Source of the DNA: Candidatus Riflebacteria bacterium HGW-Riflebacteria-2
GTDB taxonomy: Bacteria; Muiribacteriota; Ozemobacteria; Ozemobacterales; Ozemobacteraceae
Assembly: GCA_002839435.1 (NCBI GenBank)
Contig: PGYA01000018.1
Coordinates: 1-64,000 of the forward strand
DNA length: 64,000 nt
Reading direction: 5' to 3'
Shown here: piece after piece, positions 41,571 to 51,226 of the stretch
Layout of the letters: each line of letters begins with the position of its first letter
Position numbering within the stretch: position 1 is the first letter of the stretch
Translations under genes and position numbers: made by a program
Notes under the pieces: model-generated
What the model was told of the DNA's origin: nothing
What the model saw: the letters and a program-made list of their open reading frames with translations, nothing else
Database searches by the model: none

Positions 41571-44458
41571 GCGCGCCCCCCGGTAATATCAGTCATTTCA
41601 TAAACATCGCCCTCTGCCGATTTTACAAAATCATAAAGACCTCTGGTCAGGGCATACACCTTTTCAGAAACCATGATCTTTGTATACATGCCTTTTTTGG
41701 AAAAGGCTTCGAGAGTCTCTGCCCGAACGCGCGCGTCTCCGACTACGAGATACTCATAGCGATTTCCTGCCTTAACAGTGCCTGATAACAGATGCCCCAC
41801 CTCGATCCCAACGCCAAAGGCATAAGCAAATTGCCCCGCAACAGCCCGCAGTTCGGAGATCTGGCGATGCTTTTCGTTCATGGCAACAGCAGCATGAACT
41901 GCGGCCTCGGCAGCCTCGCCCAAGCTTTCGCCGTAAAATATAGCAATTATGGCGTCTCCGACAAATTGCTCAACCATACCACCCTGAGCTTTTATGCAGG
42001 AAGACATGGCCGCGAGATGTTCATTCAGCATGGCGACAATATCTCTAACCGGGTATCGCTCACTTAACGTGGTAAACGATCTGATGTCAGAACAGAGAAT
42101 CGCTCCAAAACGCCCTTCCAGCTCTGTGTGACCCGCCCTTTCATCCATAGCTACCTGACGATCGAGTGATGCCGAAACAAAACGCCCGAGATTACGCCTC
42201 TCCCTTATCCCATCAAGCATCTTGTCGAAAGCCAGGCTAAGCCTGCCCAGCTCATCTTCGCGTTTCAGTCTGAGTTGCTGAGAATCATCTTCAGTTGAAA
42301 TTTTCGTCAGACCGGTTTCGACATCTTGCAAGGGTTTTACCAGATATTCGGCAGTCAGGCGTGCAATAAGAAGAACAGGTATTGCCATGAGAACCACAAT
42401 GTATGACAGAACAATTTCTTTCTGATAGGCACGAACCCGGAAATTCTTGAAAAACACCAGATTGGAAAGAATATAGGGCCCTGATTTGACACAGGGATAA
42501 ACCACCATGAGATGATCATCATTCTGTTCGACCATACTCGTTCTGTTTATTGCGGCTAGCTCAATAAGCGGGCCCACTCGACTACTGATAAACCTTTCAT
42601 CACTACTGCCGGCAGCTGGCAGGACTATGGTTGGTTGCGAACCCTTGATTTCTGAAATAGCGTAAATGTTGTCAGTAAAGATGTTCTGCAGACCAGATAC
42701 AGACTCGCGCAGGTATCGCTTGAATGCCCGTGAAATGCTTATCCTGAAAACATACCAGTTACGCACAAGACTATCCTTCATCAGAAAGTTCTGATAGATG
42801 AAATACTTTTCCTCACTGAAATCGACAAATTCGAGATCACCGCGATTAGAAATGAAGTAGCGCATGATCTCCTTGCCACTTCGACCCCGGAACATCTGAA
42901 GTTCGGGTTCGGAACCAATCATTGCCTGTGGCGAAATATTGAAGTAGGCCTTATTGACCCATTCTCCGTAAATCCTGAAGGTAGCATGCTCACGTGACTC
43001 TGAATAGTCAGACTCGGAAAACCTGTAAAGGCAGGAGCTCAAGCTTGCAATATTCGGCGGGTAAACATAGGCGGCGTCAATGCTGAGGCCAGCTTTGGCA
43101 AATTTTGCCGGCAGCGCATTTATTGCTCTGTTCCAGGAATCTTGACTCCATTCCGTCATGGCAGAGATCCACTCGGGGTCGTTTTCCAGTCGCAGACAGA
43201 AATTGTGATATTCAGTCAGCAGTTCTTCGCCGGAAGTATCAGCTTCCTCCAACTGCTGAAGCGCATCCTTGATGGCTTCCTGCTCAAGCCTGAACGCTGA
43301 AGCGTCCACATGAAAAAGTCCTGCAACATAAAAAACCAGCAGCGGCAAAACCCCGACAACCATAAAGGTCAAAGTCAGCCAGGTCTTCAGACTGATACCT
43401 ACCGGGTTACCGGTTATCAGAACCTGAGCAAAAACAAGTATCCAGGCAGTATAAAAAAACAGGCGCAGAACGAAACTTATGAAAGGTTCGCGATAGTTGC
43501 TGCCAGGCTCTCCTCGACTCATCACCCATATTTCATAAGGAACCGCATAGTCGATGAATTCCCGCATAATCCTGAGACCGTTATAGTTAACGAATTTGCC
43601 GGGCGGCAGCAAACGATCTCGACTTTTTCCCGGCTCATCCAGTTGATTTACACACTGTATTACCCTGCTACGCTGCTCTTCATCGAGATACTGGTCAAAT
43701 ATCGGCTGAAGTTTCCTGTCAGCATGTCGAAGCGGCACCAGAACAGAACTGACCGAACTGTAGCGGCGACCAAGAATGCTGCTGGCAAGCTGCATTGAGC
43801 CAATACGGTCAATCACTTTCGGCGAAAAAATCATCAGGTAGATGAGACGCTGACCAGAAGCCATGGTAATGCTATCCCAGAGAAGGAGAACCGACTTGCC
43901 CTCGTAGACCGCGGGTGAAATTTTGCCTGAACGATAGTTTCTGATAAGTTCAAAATCGACAACATCGCCAAAGGCACCGCGGAAAGATGCGTTCAGACTT
44001 TCAAGTTCCCTGCTGTTGTAACTTTTTTCGTCGCGGCACAGACCTTCGAGAATTCTTTTGAAAAATCGCTGCTTGATCCTGGTATAATCACGGCCTTCGA
44101 ACATATCGACGGTATGACTGCTGACAACACCGCAATAAATATGACCTGGCATAAATTGCGGCGGGAAATAACGACGTATCTCTGCCATAAAGTTGTCGGC
44201 ATCTATCCGATCTGACTTCTGATACTGGCTCAAGCTCTTATTCAGCAAGAAAAAACGCCGGGCGATCTGCATTTCAAGAGACCAGAGCGATCTGAACAGC
44301 TGCATATAATTGCCGGCTGACTGCTCCCAGCGTGTGATTTCACGTTCGTTATGAATGCTGTTGCGCTGATGCTGGTTGTATTCAAGCAGACCGAAAGGCA
44401 GCAAAGTCAGAACAAAAGCAAAAATCAGCGGCAAAGCCATGCTCAGGCGGCGCTTCAT
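41567..44458 (-). CDS. Membrane class III nucleotidyl cyclase, C1-like member of pair C
   Basis: 963 residues with four membrane helices (about 7-26, 327-350, 362-383, 680-702), two periplasmic domains, HAMP and cyclase. Both metal aspartates are present (Asp791 in CSDIRSF, Asp835 in FVGDAII). Everything else the active site needs is lost: the base-recognition Lys is Gln831, the Asp is Glu902, Asn is Val911 and Arg is Thr915 (GDARVRAETLE). It is the first gene of its operon, whereas C1-like genes come second in pairs A and B. This is the most strongly specialised C1-like protein of the three. No clear ribosome site is seen before the ATG. Confidence 0.9.
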   Translation of the reverse strand: MKRRLSMALPLIFAFVLTLLPFGLLEYNQHQRNSIHNEREITRWEQSAGNYMQLFRSLWSLEMQIARRFFLLNKSLSQYQKSDRIDADNFMAEIRRYFPPQFMPGHIYCGVVSSHTVDMFEGRDYTRIKQRFFKRILEGLCRDEKSYNSRELESLNASFRGAFGDVVDFELIRNYRSGKISPAVYEGKSVLLLWDSITMASGQRLIYLMIFSPKVIDRIGSMQLASSILGRRYSSVSSVLVPLRHADRKLQPIFDQYLDEEQRSRVIQCVNQLDEPGKSRDRLLPPGKFVNYNGLRIMREFIDYAVPYEIWVMSRGEPGSNYREPFISFVLRLFFYTAWILVFAQVLITGNPVGISLKTWLTLTFMVVGVLPLLVFYVAGLFHVDASAFRLEQEAIKDALQQLEEADTSGEELLTEYHNFCLRLENDPEWISAMTEWSQDSWNRAINALPAKFAKAGLSIDAAYVYPPNIASLSSCLYRFSESDYSESREHATFRIYGEWVNKAYFNISPQAMIGSEPELQMFRGRSGKEIMRYFISNRGDLEFVDFSEEKYFIYQNFLMKDSLVRNWYVFRISISRAFKRYLRESVSGLQNIFTDNIYAISEIKGSQPTIVLPAAGSSDERFISSRVGPLIELAAINRTSMVEQNDDHLMVVYPCVKSGPYILSNLVFFKNFRVRAYQKEIVLSYIVVLMAIPVLLIARLTAEYLVKPLQDVETGLTKISTEDDSQQLRLKREDELGRLSLAFDKMLDGIRERRNLGRFVSASLDRQVAMDERAGHTELEGRFGAILCSDIRSFTTLSERYPVRDIVAMLNEHLAAMSSCIKAQGGMVEQFVGDAIIAIFYGESLGEAAEAAVHAAVAMNEKHRQISELRAVAGQFAYAFGVGIEVGHLLSGTVKAGNRYEYLVVGDARVRAETLEAFSKKGMYTKIMVSEKVYALTRGLYDFVKSAEGDVYEMTDITGGRA

Positions 44459-44574
44459 TAAGACCTAACTCTCCAGTATTTATGTTTACAGCAGCCATGG
44501 TAAAACAATTTTGTCAGATTATCCAGTTTATCCCTGCCATTATATTTGTCTTTGTATCTAGCTTGATCTCAAGC

Positions 44575-44603
44575 TTTACAAACAGGCAAAAAAAATATAG
44601 ATT
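44575..44603 (+). promoter_or_regulatory. Possible sigma-70 promoter for the Sel1 lipoprotein operon
   Basis: TTTACA (44575-44580) and TAGATT (44598-44603) are 17 bases apart, about 30 bases ahead of the Sel1 gene. TATAGA, two bases earlier, is an alternative -10 with a poor spacer. The divergent cyclase pair C would need its own promoter in the same 174-base gap. Confidence 0.35.
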
Positions 44604-44632
44604 CATGGATAGTCTAACAAGGAAAGCCGATA

Positions 44633-45124
44633 ATGATTAACATCGTAAAAAGCCTGTCGGTCACGCTCGTGATCCTGCTTGTTGTGTCTGCTGCCGGATG
44701 TTGCGGCAAGAAAGTGCCGGTGCTCGAAGAAGCAGGCAAAGCCTACCTCGAAGGTGATTACCGCAAGGCTGTTCTCATGTTTCTGCCTGAAGCCGAAGAC
44801 GGCAACCCGGAAGCCCAGGTAAATATAGCGTTCATGTATTATTGCGGAATGCATGTTGAAAAAGACCACAGCGTCGCAGCCGAATGGTATCGCAAGGCGG
44901 CCGAACGCAACAACGTGACCGCCCAGTTCAGTCTCGCGACTCTTTATGAGAATGGCGAGGGCGTCAACCGTGATTTTGAAGAAGCCTATTTCTGGTATAA
45001 CCTGGCCGAGAAGCAAGGCGACAAAGACGCCCAGAGACTCAGACGCGAAATCGAGCAGCAGCTTTCCGCCGCCCAGATCAGCAGAGTCAAGGCCCGTATC
45101 GCCACATGGAAGGCAGTCAAATGA
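44633..45124 (+). CDS. Sel1-repeat lipoprotein (163 aa)
   Basis: The N-terminus is a lipoprotein signal ([11 protein letters not shown]). Two to three Sel1-like helical repeats follow (about residues 45-140), with [19 protein letters not shown] and [15 protein letters not shown]. Sel1 repeats mediate protein contacts in envelope and signalling complexes. AGGAAA precedes the ATG. Its TGA overlaps the ATG of the glycosyltransferase gene, so the two are coupled. Confidence 0.88.
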   Translation: MINIVKSLSVTLVILLVVSAAGCCGKKVPVLEEAGKAYLEGDYRKAVLMFLPEAEDGNPEAQVNIAFMYYCGMHVEKDHSVAAEWYRKAAERNNVTAQFSLATLYENGEGVNRDFEEAYFWYNLAEKQGDKDAQRLRREIEQQLSAAQISRVKARIATWKAVK

Positions 45125-45840
45125 AACTTTCAATCGTTATTCCTGTTTACAACGAGGAGACAACTGTCGAAAAAATAGTTGATCTCGTATTGAAAGCTCC
45201 TCTCAGCATCGACAAGGAACTGATTATTGTAGATGACTGCTCAAGCGACAACACCCGCACTATCATCGAATCACGCTTGTCCAGCAAGGTTGCCAAAATC
45301 ATTTTTCATGAGAAAAATCAGGGCAAGGGTGCAGCACTGCGAACTGGTTTTGCTGCCGCCACCGGCGACATAGTCATAGTCCAGGACGCCGACCTCGAAT
45401 ATAATCCTAACGAATTTCAGCAGCTCATCACCCCGATTCTCGAAGACAAAGCCGATGTTGTTTACGGCTCCCGCTTTGCCAGTGGCCAGCCACACCGCGT
45501 TCTCTATTTCTGGCATTCTGTCGGCAATCGCCTGCTGACGATGCTGTCAAACATGTTTTCCGACCTCAATCTGACCGACATGGAGACCTGTTACAAGGCT
45601 TTCCGACGTGAAATTATCGCCAGCATTGAAATCGAAGAGAACCGCTTCGGCTTCGAACCCGAGATTACCGCCAAAATTGCGCGCATCAAGGGCATTCGCA
45701 TCTACGAAGCCGGAATATCATACAGCGGGCGCACTTATGAAGAAGGCAAAAAAATCGGCTGGCGCGATGGTGTCGCCGCTCTCTGGTGCATATTAAAATA
45801 CAATCTGCGCCAGACCCGCCGGGCCCGGCGCAGAGATTGA
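45121..45840 (+). CDS. Family 2 glycosyltransferase, dolichyl/polyprenyl-phosphate mannosyltransferase-like
   Basis: The 239-residue GT-A enzyme begins [13 protein letters not shown] and carries the acidic motifs [11 protein letters not shown] and [10 protein letters not shown] for nucleotide-sugar and metal. It also has [13 protein letters not shown] and the later YGSRF...[11 protein letters not shown] typical of DPM1-like enzymes, which move a hexose to a polyprenyl phosphate. No membrane helix is present, so it works at the cytoplasmic face. I choose the ATG at 45121 (ATGA overlap, GGAAGG upstream) over one 15 bases earlier. Confidence 0.92.
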   Translation: MKLSIVIPVYNEETTVEKIVDLVLKAPLSIDKELIIVDDCSSDNTRTIIESRLSSKVAKIIFHEKNQGKGAALRTGFAAATGDIVIVQDADLEYNPNEFQQLITPILEDKADVVYGSRFASGQPHRVLYFWHSVGNRLLTMLSNMFSDLNLTDMETCYKAFRREIIASIEIEENRFGFEPEITAKIARIKGIRIYEAGISYSGRTYEEGKKIGWRDGVAALWCILKYNLRQTRRARRRD

Positions 45841-45859
45841 CTGCGACTGAGACGGTTGT

Positions 45860-46795
45860 TCAGCCGTCGTGGGTTATTTTTGCAATCAGTTCCTTGAGAA
45901 CTGCTTCGGCATGGTCATGCTCGATCTGACAGGTGCCGGCGGCATGATGCCCACCACCACCGTATTTCAGCATCAGTTCGCCAATATTGGTTTTCGAACT
46001 GCGGTTGACAATTGACTTGCCGACAGCAAAAACCGTGTTCTGCTTTTGAAAACCCCATAGAATATGAATCGAAATATTGCAATGCGGGTTGAGAGCGTAG
46101 ATCATAAAACGGTTGCCAGCATGAATGACTTCTTCTTCGCGCAAATCGAGAACGATCAGGTTTTTGTAAATCTTTGAACAGCGCTTTAACTGCTCTTTGA
46201 ACAGCTCTTCCTGCTCAAAATAAAGATCGACGCGGGCTTTTACATCGGGTAGTTCCATGATATCCCCGATGCTCATGTCCTTACAACAATCGATCAGATC
46301 CATCATCAACTGGTAATTCGAAATTCGGAAAGTCCTGAAACGACCAAGTCCGGTGCGCGGATCCATCAGGTAATTGAGCAAAACCCAGTCTGCAGGCTTA
46401 AGAATCTCTTCAACACTGAACTGAGCAGCATCGGCCTTATCGACCGCTTCCATCATATCGTCAGAAATTTTGGGGAACCGCTCGCGGCCACCGTAATAAT
46501 TGTAAACTACCCTGGCCGCCGACATGGCATCAGGATCGATTATATGATTGTCGCGCTGCCCCTCGTTGCGGATGGTCTCGCTCAGATGATGATCGAAAAC
46601 CATATGGGCGCCGGCAACATAAGGCAGGTTGGTGGTGATGTCGCGTTCGCTGATCTCAACCTTGCCGTCCTGCATGTCTTTCGGATGCACGAATTTAATA
46701 TCATCGATCATGTTCATATCTTTAAGAAGCACGGCACAGACCAGGCCATCAAAATCACTGCGGGTAACCAGACGATACTTTTTTCCCTCTGACAT
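45860..46795 (-). CDS. DHH-family phosphoesterase
   Basis: A 311-residue soluble protein with the DHH superfamily metal motifs: RSDFDG at the N-terminus, FDHH about 50 residues later, and a C-terminal DHHA1-like YGGGGHHAAGTC that binds substrate phosphate. Members include exopolyphosphatases and oligoribonuclease/cyclic-dinucleotide phosphodiesterases of the NrnA/GdpP group. Which one this is cannot be read. With so many cyclases nearby a nucleotide substrate is attractive but unproven. GGAG lies six bases before the ATG. Convergent with the glycosyltransferase gene. Confidence 0.88.
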   Translation of the reverse strand: MSEGKKYRLVTRSDFDGLVCAVLLKDMNMIDDIKFVHPKDMQDGKVEISERDITTNLPYVAGAHMVFDHHLSETIRNEGQRDNHIIDPDAMSAARVVYNYYGGRERFPKISDDMMEAVDKADAAQFSVEEILKPADWVLLNYLMDPRTGLGRFRTFRISNYQLMMDLIDCCKDMSIGDIMELPDVKARVDLYFEQEELFKEQLKRCSKIYKNLIVLDLREEEVIHAGNRFMIYALNPHCNISIHILWGFQKQNTVFAVGKSIVNRSSKTNIGELMLKYGGGGHHAAGTCQIEHDHAEAVLKELIAKITHDG

Positions 46796-46941
46796 TCCAG
46801 TCTCCAGTCTAATAATTTTATGCAGCTAATTTACCATGCCGCAGCGCCAATTTCCACAATTTCAATCAGTGACCCGGCGTAACTTGCCTTAAATATGGCA
46901 AGATAGTAGACTGTTGGCGGCAAATAGAATTGGAGCGCAAG

Positions 46942-48996
46942 ATGGCAACTGATAGAGAGACATGCAAAAACCGCGGGATAGCAATGTTCTCGGCCCTCTT
47001 CGTTCTGCTCATAATCTCAATTTTCGCGGTACAGCTGCATTTTTTTGCACGACAGGCGAAGTCTGGAGCTTTTCGCTTTCAGACTTCGGAAGTGGCCCGC
47101 CAGCTTGCTGCTGCCGCCATGGAAGAAGCCTTCGCCCATGTTCTCGCCACCAGCGAAAACCCTGACGGCTCTTTTTACCGACTCATGGTTGAGCGTTCTA
47201 ATACTATCGACTGCAGCCGCCTTGCCCCCGGCGACAAAAACCTGCGTGGCATCGAAGTTCCTGTTGAGCTCACCCAAAAACAGGCTGAATCCCTGGCAAC
47301 AAAATTCTCGGTCAATGCGACTGCCCGTATCATGGATTTTCGCGGCAACGACATGTCAGCAACCGGATATTACGGGCAGGAAGGCGTCGGCACTCTTGAA
47401 CTCAGGGTAGTAGTAGCACCGGACGAGGCGTTTAAAGATACAATCAAAAGCGGTTGCACCATGACCAGACATCATGATTACAAGGTTGCCGCCATTGTCG
47501 CAAAACGTGACAACACCAGACAGCGCGAGAGCTACGCTGGCAGTTACGTTCTCGATTACGCGCTCTTCATTCGCAACGGGCAGGCAGAATTCGACAATTC
47601 GGCAGGGGCCAGCCTCAACCCGCCCCGACATCGCCTGGTAATCGGACAGGGCGCAAAAGAACCGGCAGGTTTTGGCAAAGTATTCTTTGGTAACCGTCCG
47701 GGAAAAGCTGTTTATCTCAATATCGACAGTGACCGCATGCATTTTGTGCCTGCACCACATCAGAAGGAATTTTTCTATAACCCTGCCGACCAGCAGGTCT
47801 TCAGGTTGTTGCCCGATTTTTATGCCGCGGTTAAAAGGCTTGCTGCCTCGATGTTTCCTGAGATTGAGCTTTCTTACGGTAATTTCGTCATGACCAACTT
47901 TGCCGCCGATTTTCTTCTGGAACGCCTGCCAATATGCGACAAAGACTTTGTCAAAGACGATTCGCTCACCGGCATCCTGGAAATCAGAAACGCCCTGGCT
48001 CTTAAACGCTGGCCGCAAGCCAGTGACCCGCCAGCAGCGCAGACAGGAGCCGGACTAATAATCGAACCCGAAGAAAACCTCGCCCAGATCCTCGAAGGCG
48101 ATGTCAGACAAAGATTTCTGCAGATTGCCAGCTTTTTTGTCGAGCTCGCCGACGCCCGCATTTTTGCAGGTCCAAGCAGCGATACCGATCTTGACAGCCG
48201 CCGCATAGACGACCAGAAACTGCTCGAAGATTTTTCGACGCGAAAATTTGCCTGCTTCAACCCCGAAAATTTCAGCGGCCGACAACCATACGGAATCGAT
48301 ACCGGATATCTACGCTCTCATATCTATCGCGACCTCAGAGAAGAAGATATCTTTTCGCGACTCGACACCACATGTTCGTATCAGTTGCCGCCAGCAACTT
48401 CGCTGCCCCAACCGGTTTTTTATCTCAAGCGCTGGGCCGGCCGCATCGAAGACCCTTCTCTCGCCGCCGTTCCCTTCGCCCACATCAACCTCTGGGCGCG
48501 ACAACGCCTCTCCAGGCGGCAACTGGAAGAATTCGGCATCTACAACCCGGCCCTCAAAAAGCTCAAGCTGCGCGGTATAATCGCCTGCCGCGAACCCATA
48601 GTTCTCGGAGCCGAAGGCGAAATCGAAGCCGAGGGTTGCGGTATTCTCATAGCACCCGGCATCAGAATCGAAAACGGCATAAGAAAATCACAGACTAAGG
48701 AAACCATCTGCGTTCTGGCAACCCGCGGCCAGCCCATCGTAGTAAATACTGACCGAAAAATAGAGGCATCACTGGTAAGCATGGGCATTCTCGACCGTAA
48801 TGGCCACATCAGGGCAAGCCGCCGCCTTGACCTTTCTGGCGCACTTGTTGTCGATCAGCTGGCCATAGAACGATGGGCTCCTGACGTTGAACATCGCATC
48901 ACCTATGACCCTTCTCTCAAGCGGCAGGAAGACCTCTATCAGATCAATATTTCTCGCTGGACAACCTTTGAACGGGTTCTGGAGAGGGACGAATGA
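46942..48996 (+). CDS. Large PilX/GspK-like pilus-system protein (684 aa)
   Basis: The ATG at 46942 has GGAG six bases upstream; a TTG at 46930 is less likely. A short basic leader is followed by one hydrophobic helix (about residues 13-33, GIAMFSALFVLLIISIFAVQ), in the style of PilX_N or GspK minor pilins, then a long extracytoplasmic region without recognisable domains. The late stretch IACREPIVLGAEGEIEAEG resembles a beta-helix-like fold seen in pilus-associated proteins. It overlaps the next pseudopilin gene by 4 bases (ATGA), which supports the assignment. Much longer than classical PilX (about 200 residues). Confidence 0.75.
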   Translation: MATDRETCKNRGIAMFSALFVLLIISIFAVQLHFFARQAKSGAFRFQTSEVARQLAAAAMEEAFAHVLATSENPDGSFYRLMVERSNTIDCSRLAPGDKNLRGIEVPVELTQKQAESLATKFSVNATARIMDFRGNDMSATGYYGQEGVGTLELRVVVAPDEAFKDTIKSGCTMTRHHDYKVAAIVAKRDNTRQRESYAGSYVLDYALFIRNGQAEFDNSAGASLNPPRHRLVIGQGAKEPAGFGKVFFGNRPGKAVYLNIDSDRMHFVPAPHQKEFFYNPADQQVFRLLPDFYAAVKRLAASMFPEIELSYGNFVMTNFAADFLLERLPICDKDFVKDDSLTGILEIRNALALKRWPQASDPPAAQTGAGLIIEPEENLAQILEGDVRQRFLQIASFFVELADARIFAGPSSDTDLDSRRIDDQKLLEDFSTRKFACFNPENFSGRQPYGIDTGYLRSHIYRDLREEDIFSRLDTTCSYQLPPATSLPQPVFYLKRWAGRIEDPSLAAVPFAHINLWARQRLSRRQLEEFGIYNPALKKLKLRGIIACREPIVLGAEGEIEAEGCGILIAPGIRIENGIRKSQTKETICVLATRGQPIVVNTDRKIEASLVSMGILDRNGHIRASRRLDLSGALVVDQLAIERWAPDVEHRITYDPSLKRQEDLYQINISRWTTFERVLERDE

Positions 48997-49457
48997 AAAA
49001 GCCAGGCTTTACCCTCATCGAAATAATATTTGCCATGGCGATTCTGGCGGTGGCGGCTCTGTCGATGTTCATGCTCAACCGTTCATCAAACCAGCAGGCC
49101 ATGGATTCATACTACGAGTTTCTCGCCTTCAGTCTGGCGCGCGAGCCGATCGAGGTCTTTCGTGGTTTTGGCTACGACAGCCTGCGCATGATTGTAGACG
49201 GCAACGTCTCACCGCCAGCCGGTTACAAGATCAACAGCATGCAGAATCTCGATTTCAATCCGTTTGCACCAATTCAATACCCGGCCGAAGCAGCGATGTT
49301 CAAACGCCTGATCGAACTGAAACCAGTAAGCCACGGCAATCTTAACGCTATCCAGATAAGGGTTACCGTGGCCGCCAGAAGCAGCAGCCGCATCGAAGTC
49401 TGGATGAGGAAGCGCACAGTCTCTCTTGAATCGCTGATCCTGGAGCGACCACGATGA
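48993..49457 (+). CDS. Type IV pseudopilin (GspI/PilV-like)
   Basis: 154 residues. A prepilin-peptidase site KKPG-FTLIE, with Glu at +5, is followed by the hydrophobic helix IIFAMAILAVAALSMFML. The short leader and the globular domain of about 120 residues fit GspI/PilV-type minor pilins that initiate a pilus or secretion pseudopilus. It overlaps both neighbours by ATGA junctions. Confidence 0.88.
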   Translation: MKKPGFTLIEIIFAMAILAVAALSMFMLNRSSNQQAMDSYYEFLAFSLAREPIEVFRGFGYDSLRMIVDGNVSPPAGYKINSMQNLDFNPFAPIQYPAEAAMFKRLIELKPVSHGNLNAIQIRVTVAARSSSRIEVWMRKRTVSLESLILERPR

Positions 49458-50308
49458 TAAATACAAGCTGCTGCCATAAAACCACCCCGGTCTCTTATCA
49501 AAGTCGTTCTTGTAAATTCGCGTCACTGCGAAAAGGACGACAGTCCGACGCAACAATCATATGGTCAGACAGATTGCGGCGACTGGCAGGATTCACTCTG
49601 GTCGAGATCATGATAGCGACGGCATGCCTCGCCCTGCTCGCCGGCACCGCTTTTCTGCTGATACGGGCCGGGACACGCTCTTCGTTGCAGGGCATGCTGC
49701 GTCTCGAAACTACTCTCGAAGCCCGCAAAATCATCAGACAGGTGTATGCCGACCTCAAGCTGGCCTGTTTCCCGCTTCCCTACAATTCTGTCTACAATTT
49801 CGAAAACGTTATGTACATAACGGGCGCACCGCCGCACAACATGTACAGTTTTTTGAGCTTTCCTGCCCACGCCCGTCTCGACGAGATCATGACCAGTCCA
49901 CACAACGGCGTAAACTACCGTGAAACGTCATTTATCAATTATCGCGTCGCACCGATCGCTTCGCAAAGCGGTTCTTTGCTGAGACTGACACGCGAAGAGA
50001 CCTTCAAAGGCCAGACCACCCGAAAGATACTCAGTGAGCGCGTCAATTTTTTCGAGATAAAACCTGTCATGCTACAGCCCTACGGCCGCAACCAGTATTA
50101 CTTTCTGATCACCCTGCAGCTCGTAGATTCTATTGACGCAAGCGAACTGAGTCGGGTGACCGGCGGCGAAAAGCTGCTGAGTGACCGCAGCAATCTTGCC
50201 GTTGCTGATTTTTTCGACATAGTGTACCCCGAATTTTTTCACGCCGCCTGGAACCAGCCCGGAATCAACCCCAACTGGCATACCCAGATCAAAATCCCCG
50301 GCGAATAA
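49454..50308 (+). CDS. Type IV pseudopilin (GspJ/PilW-like) with unusually long leader
   Basis: 284 residues. The prepilin site is AG-FTLVE, and the helix IMIATACLALLAGTAFLLI follows. It lies after a leader of about 46 residues rich in Cys, Arg, Lys and Ser, whereas prepilin leaders normally have 5-25. The only start with support is the ATG overlapping the previous stop. An internal start closer to the cleavage site is not visible, so the long leader may be real. The globular part has the length expected for GspJ/PilW. Last gene of the pseudopilin operon. Confidence 0.82.
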   Translation: MINTSCCHKTTPVSYQSRSCKFASLRKGRQSDATIIWSDRLRRLAGFTLVEIMIATACLALLAGTAFLLIRAGTRSSLQGMLRLETTLEARKIIRQVYADLKLACFPLPYNSVYNFENVMYITGAPPHNMYSFLSFPAHARLDEIMTSPHNGVNYRETSFINYRVAPIASQSGSLLRLTREETFKGQTTRKILSERVNFFEIKPVMLQPYGRNQYYFLITLQLVDSIDASELSRVTGGEKLLSDRSNLAVADFFDIVYPEFFHAAWNQPGINPNWHTQIKIPGE

Positions 50309-50365
50309 TTTTTTTTACAAACCTGCAACTTTTTACCAGACCCATTCGTATGTTGAGTGAAACAT

Positions 50366-51199
50366 ATGAATATTATAGAAAACAACAAAATCTGCCAGGA
50401 CTGCCTTGAAACAGTAGTCGATCGGTCGTCACCCGACAGCCGGGCTCTGCAGCACCTGCAAGGCTGTGAAGCATGCCGGCAGACCGCCAGCACACTTGAA
50501 CTGATCAGGCGTGAGGGCACCGCCTTTGGCGACGAGACCCACCCTGAGCTTAGACTCAGACTGATAAAATCTCTGGCACCGCTGGTGGCAGCCCGCAAGG
50601 AAAACGCCAGAACAGCACCGGCCAACGGCCTCTCCTGGCTCTGGAAATTCTCTCTTGCCTTTGCCATTATCCTGGTTGCTCTGGCTACAACACTTTATCA
50701 GCCGACAACGGTAATTGCGCCCCCGACGGATTCGCCTCAAATCGCCAGCCTGCCGGCACAGCAGTCTTTTAAACTCAGCCTCAACGGCGGTGAACCCCGC
50801 GAAGTATCGCTCGATAACCCGGTAGCTCTTTTTGCCAATGATTCCGGCGAAATCACACTACCAGACCAGTCACGTTTGCTGGTAAGCGGCCCGGCCCGCC
50901 TCACACTTGCTCCACGCGGGTTTCATCTGTTGCAGGGTCAGGTAAGAGCTGAAGTTGCACGGGGAACCGAGGAATTTTCGGCCACTACCCCTCACGGAAT
51001 TATCACCGTTCTTGGTACAGTTTTTGTCTGCGAGACGCACTCCCGGTTTACAACTGTCGAGGTGCTTTCGGGCAAAGTGAGAGTCAGCTCCGACCATGCC
51101 CCGGCAGTAATCCTGGGGCCCGGAGAGAAATCGCGGATGGGTCAGCAGGCAGTCGGTTCCACTGAAACCGGAACAATTCCATCATTAGACAGTGAATAG
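50366..51199 (+). CDS. FecR-domain protein with putative zinc-binding anti-sigma N-terminus
   Basis: About 277 residues. The cytoplasmic N-terminus contains ALQHLQGCEACRQ, a HxxxCxxC arrangement like the zinc-binding anti-sigma (ZAS) fold. A membrane helix follows (about residues 92-110), then a periplasmic FecR-type beta domain (about 140-265) with LPDQSRLLVSGPARLTL, TPHGIITVLGTVF and VEVLSGKVRV. FecR-like proteins transmit envelope signals to ECF sigma factors. An ECF gene lies just downstream but on the opposite strand, so partnership is likely in function, not by operon. A GTG at 50357 is an alternative start; no strong ribosome site at either. Confidence 0.83.
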   Translation: MNIIENNKICQDCLETVVDRSSPDSRALQHLQGCEACRQTASTLELIRREGTAFGDETHPELRLRLIKSLAPLVAARKENARTAPANGLSWLWKFSLAFAIILVALATTLYQPTTVIAPPTDSPQIASLPAQQSFKLSLNGGEPREVSLDNPVALFANDSGEITLPDQSRLLVSGPARLTLAPRGFHLLQGQVRAEVARGTEEFSATTPHGIITVLGTVFVCETHSRFTTVEVLSGKVRVSSDHAPAVILGPGEKSRMGQQAVGSTETGTIPSLDSE

Positions 51200-51226
51200 C
51201 GCTGAAATTTCCCTGTGCAAATAATT

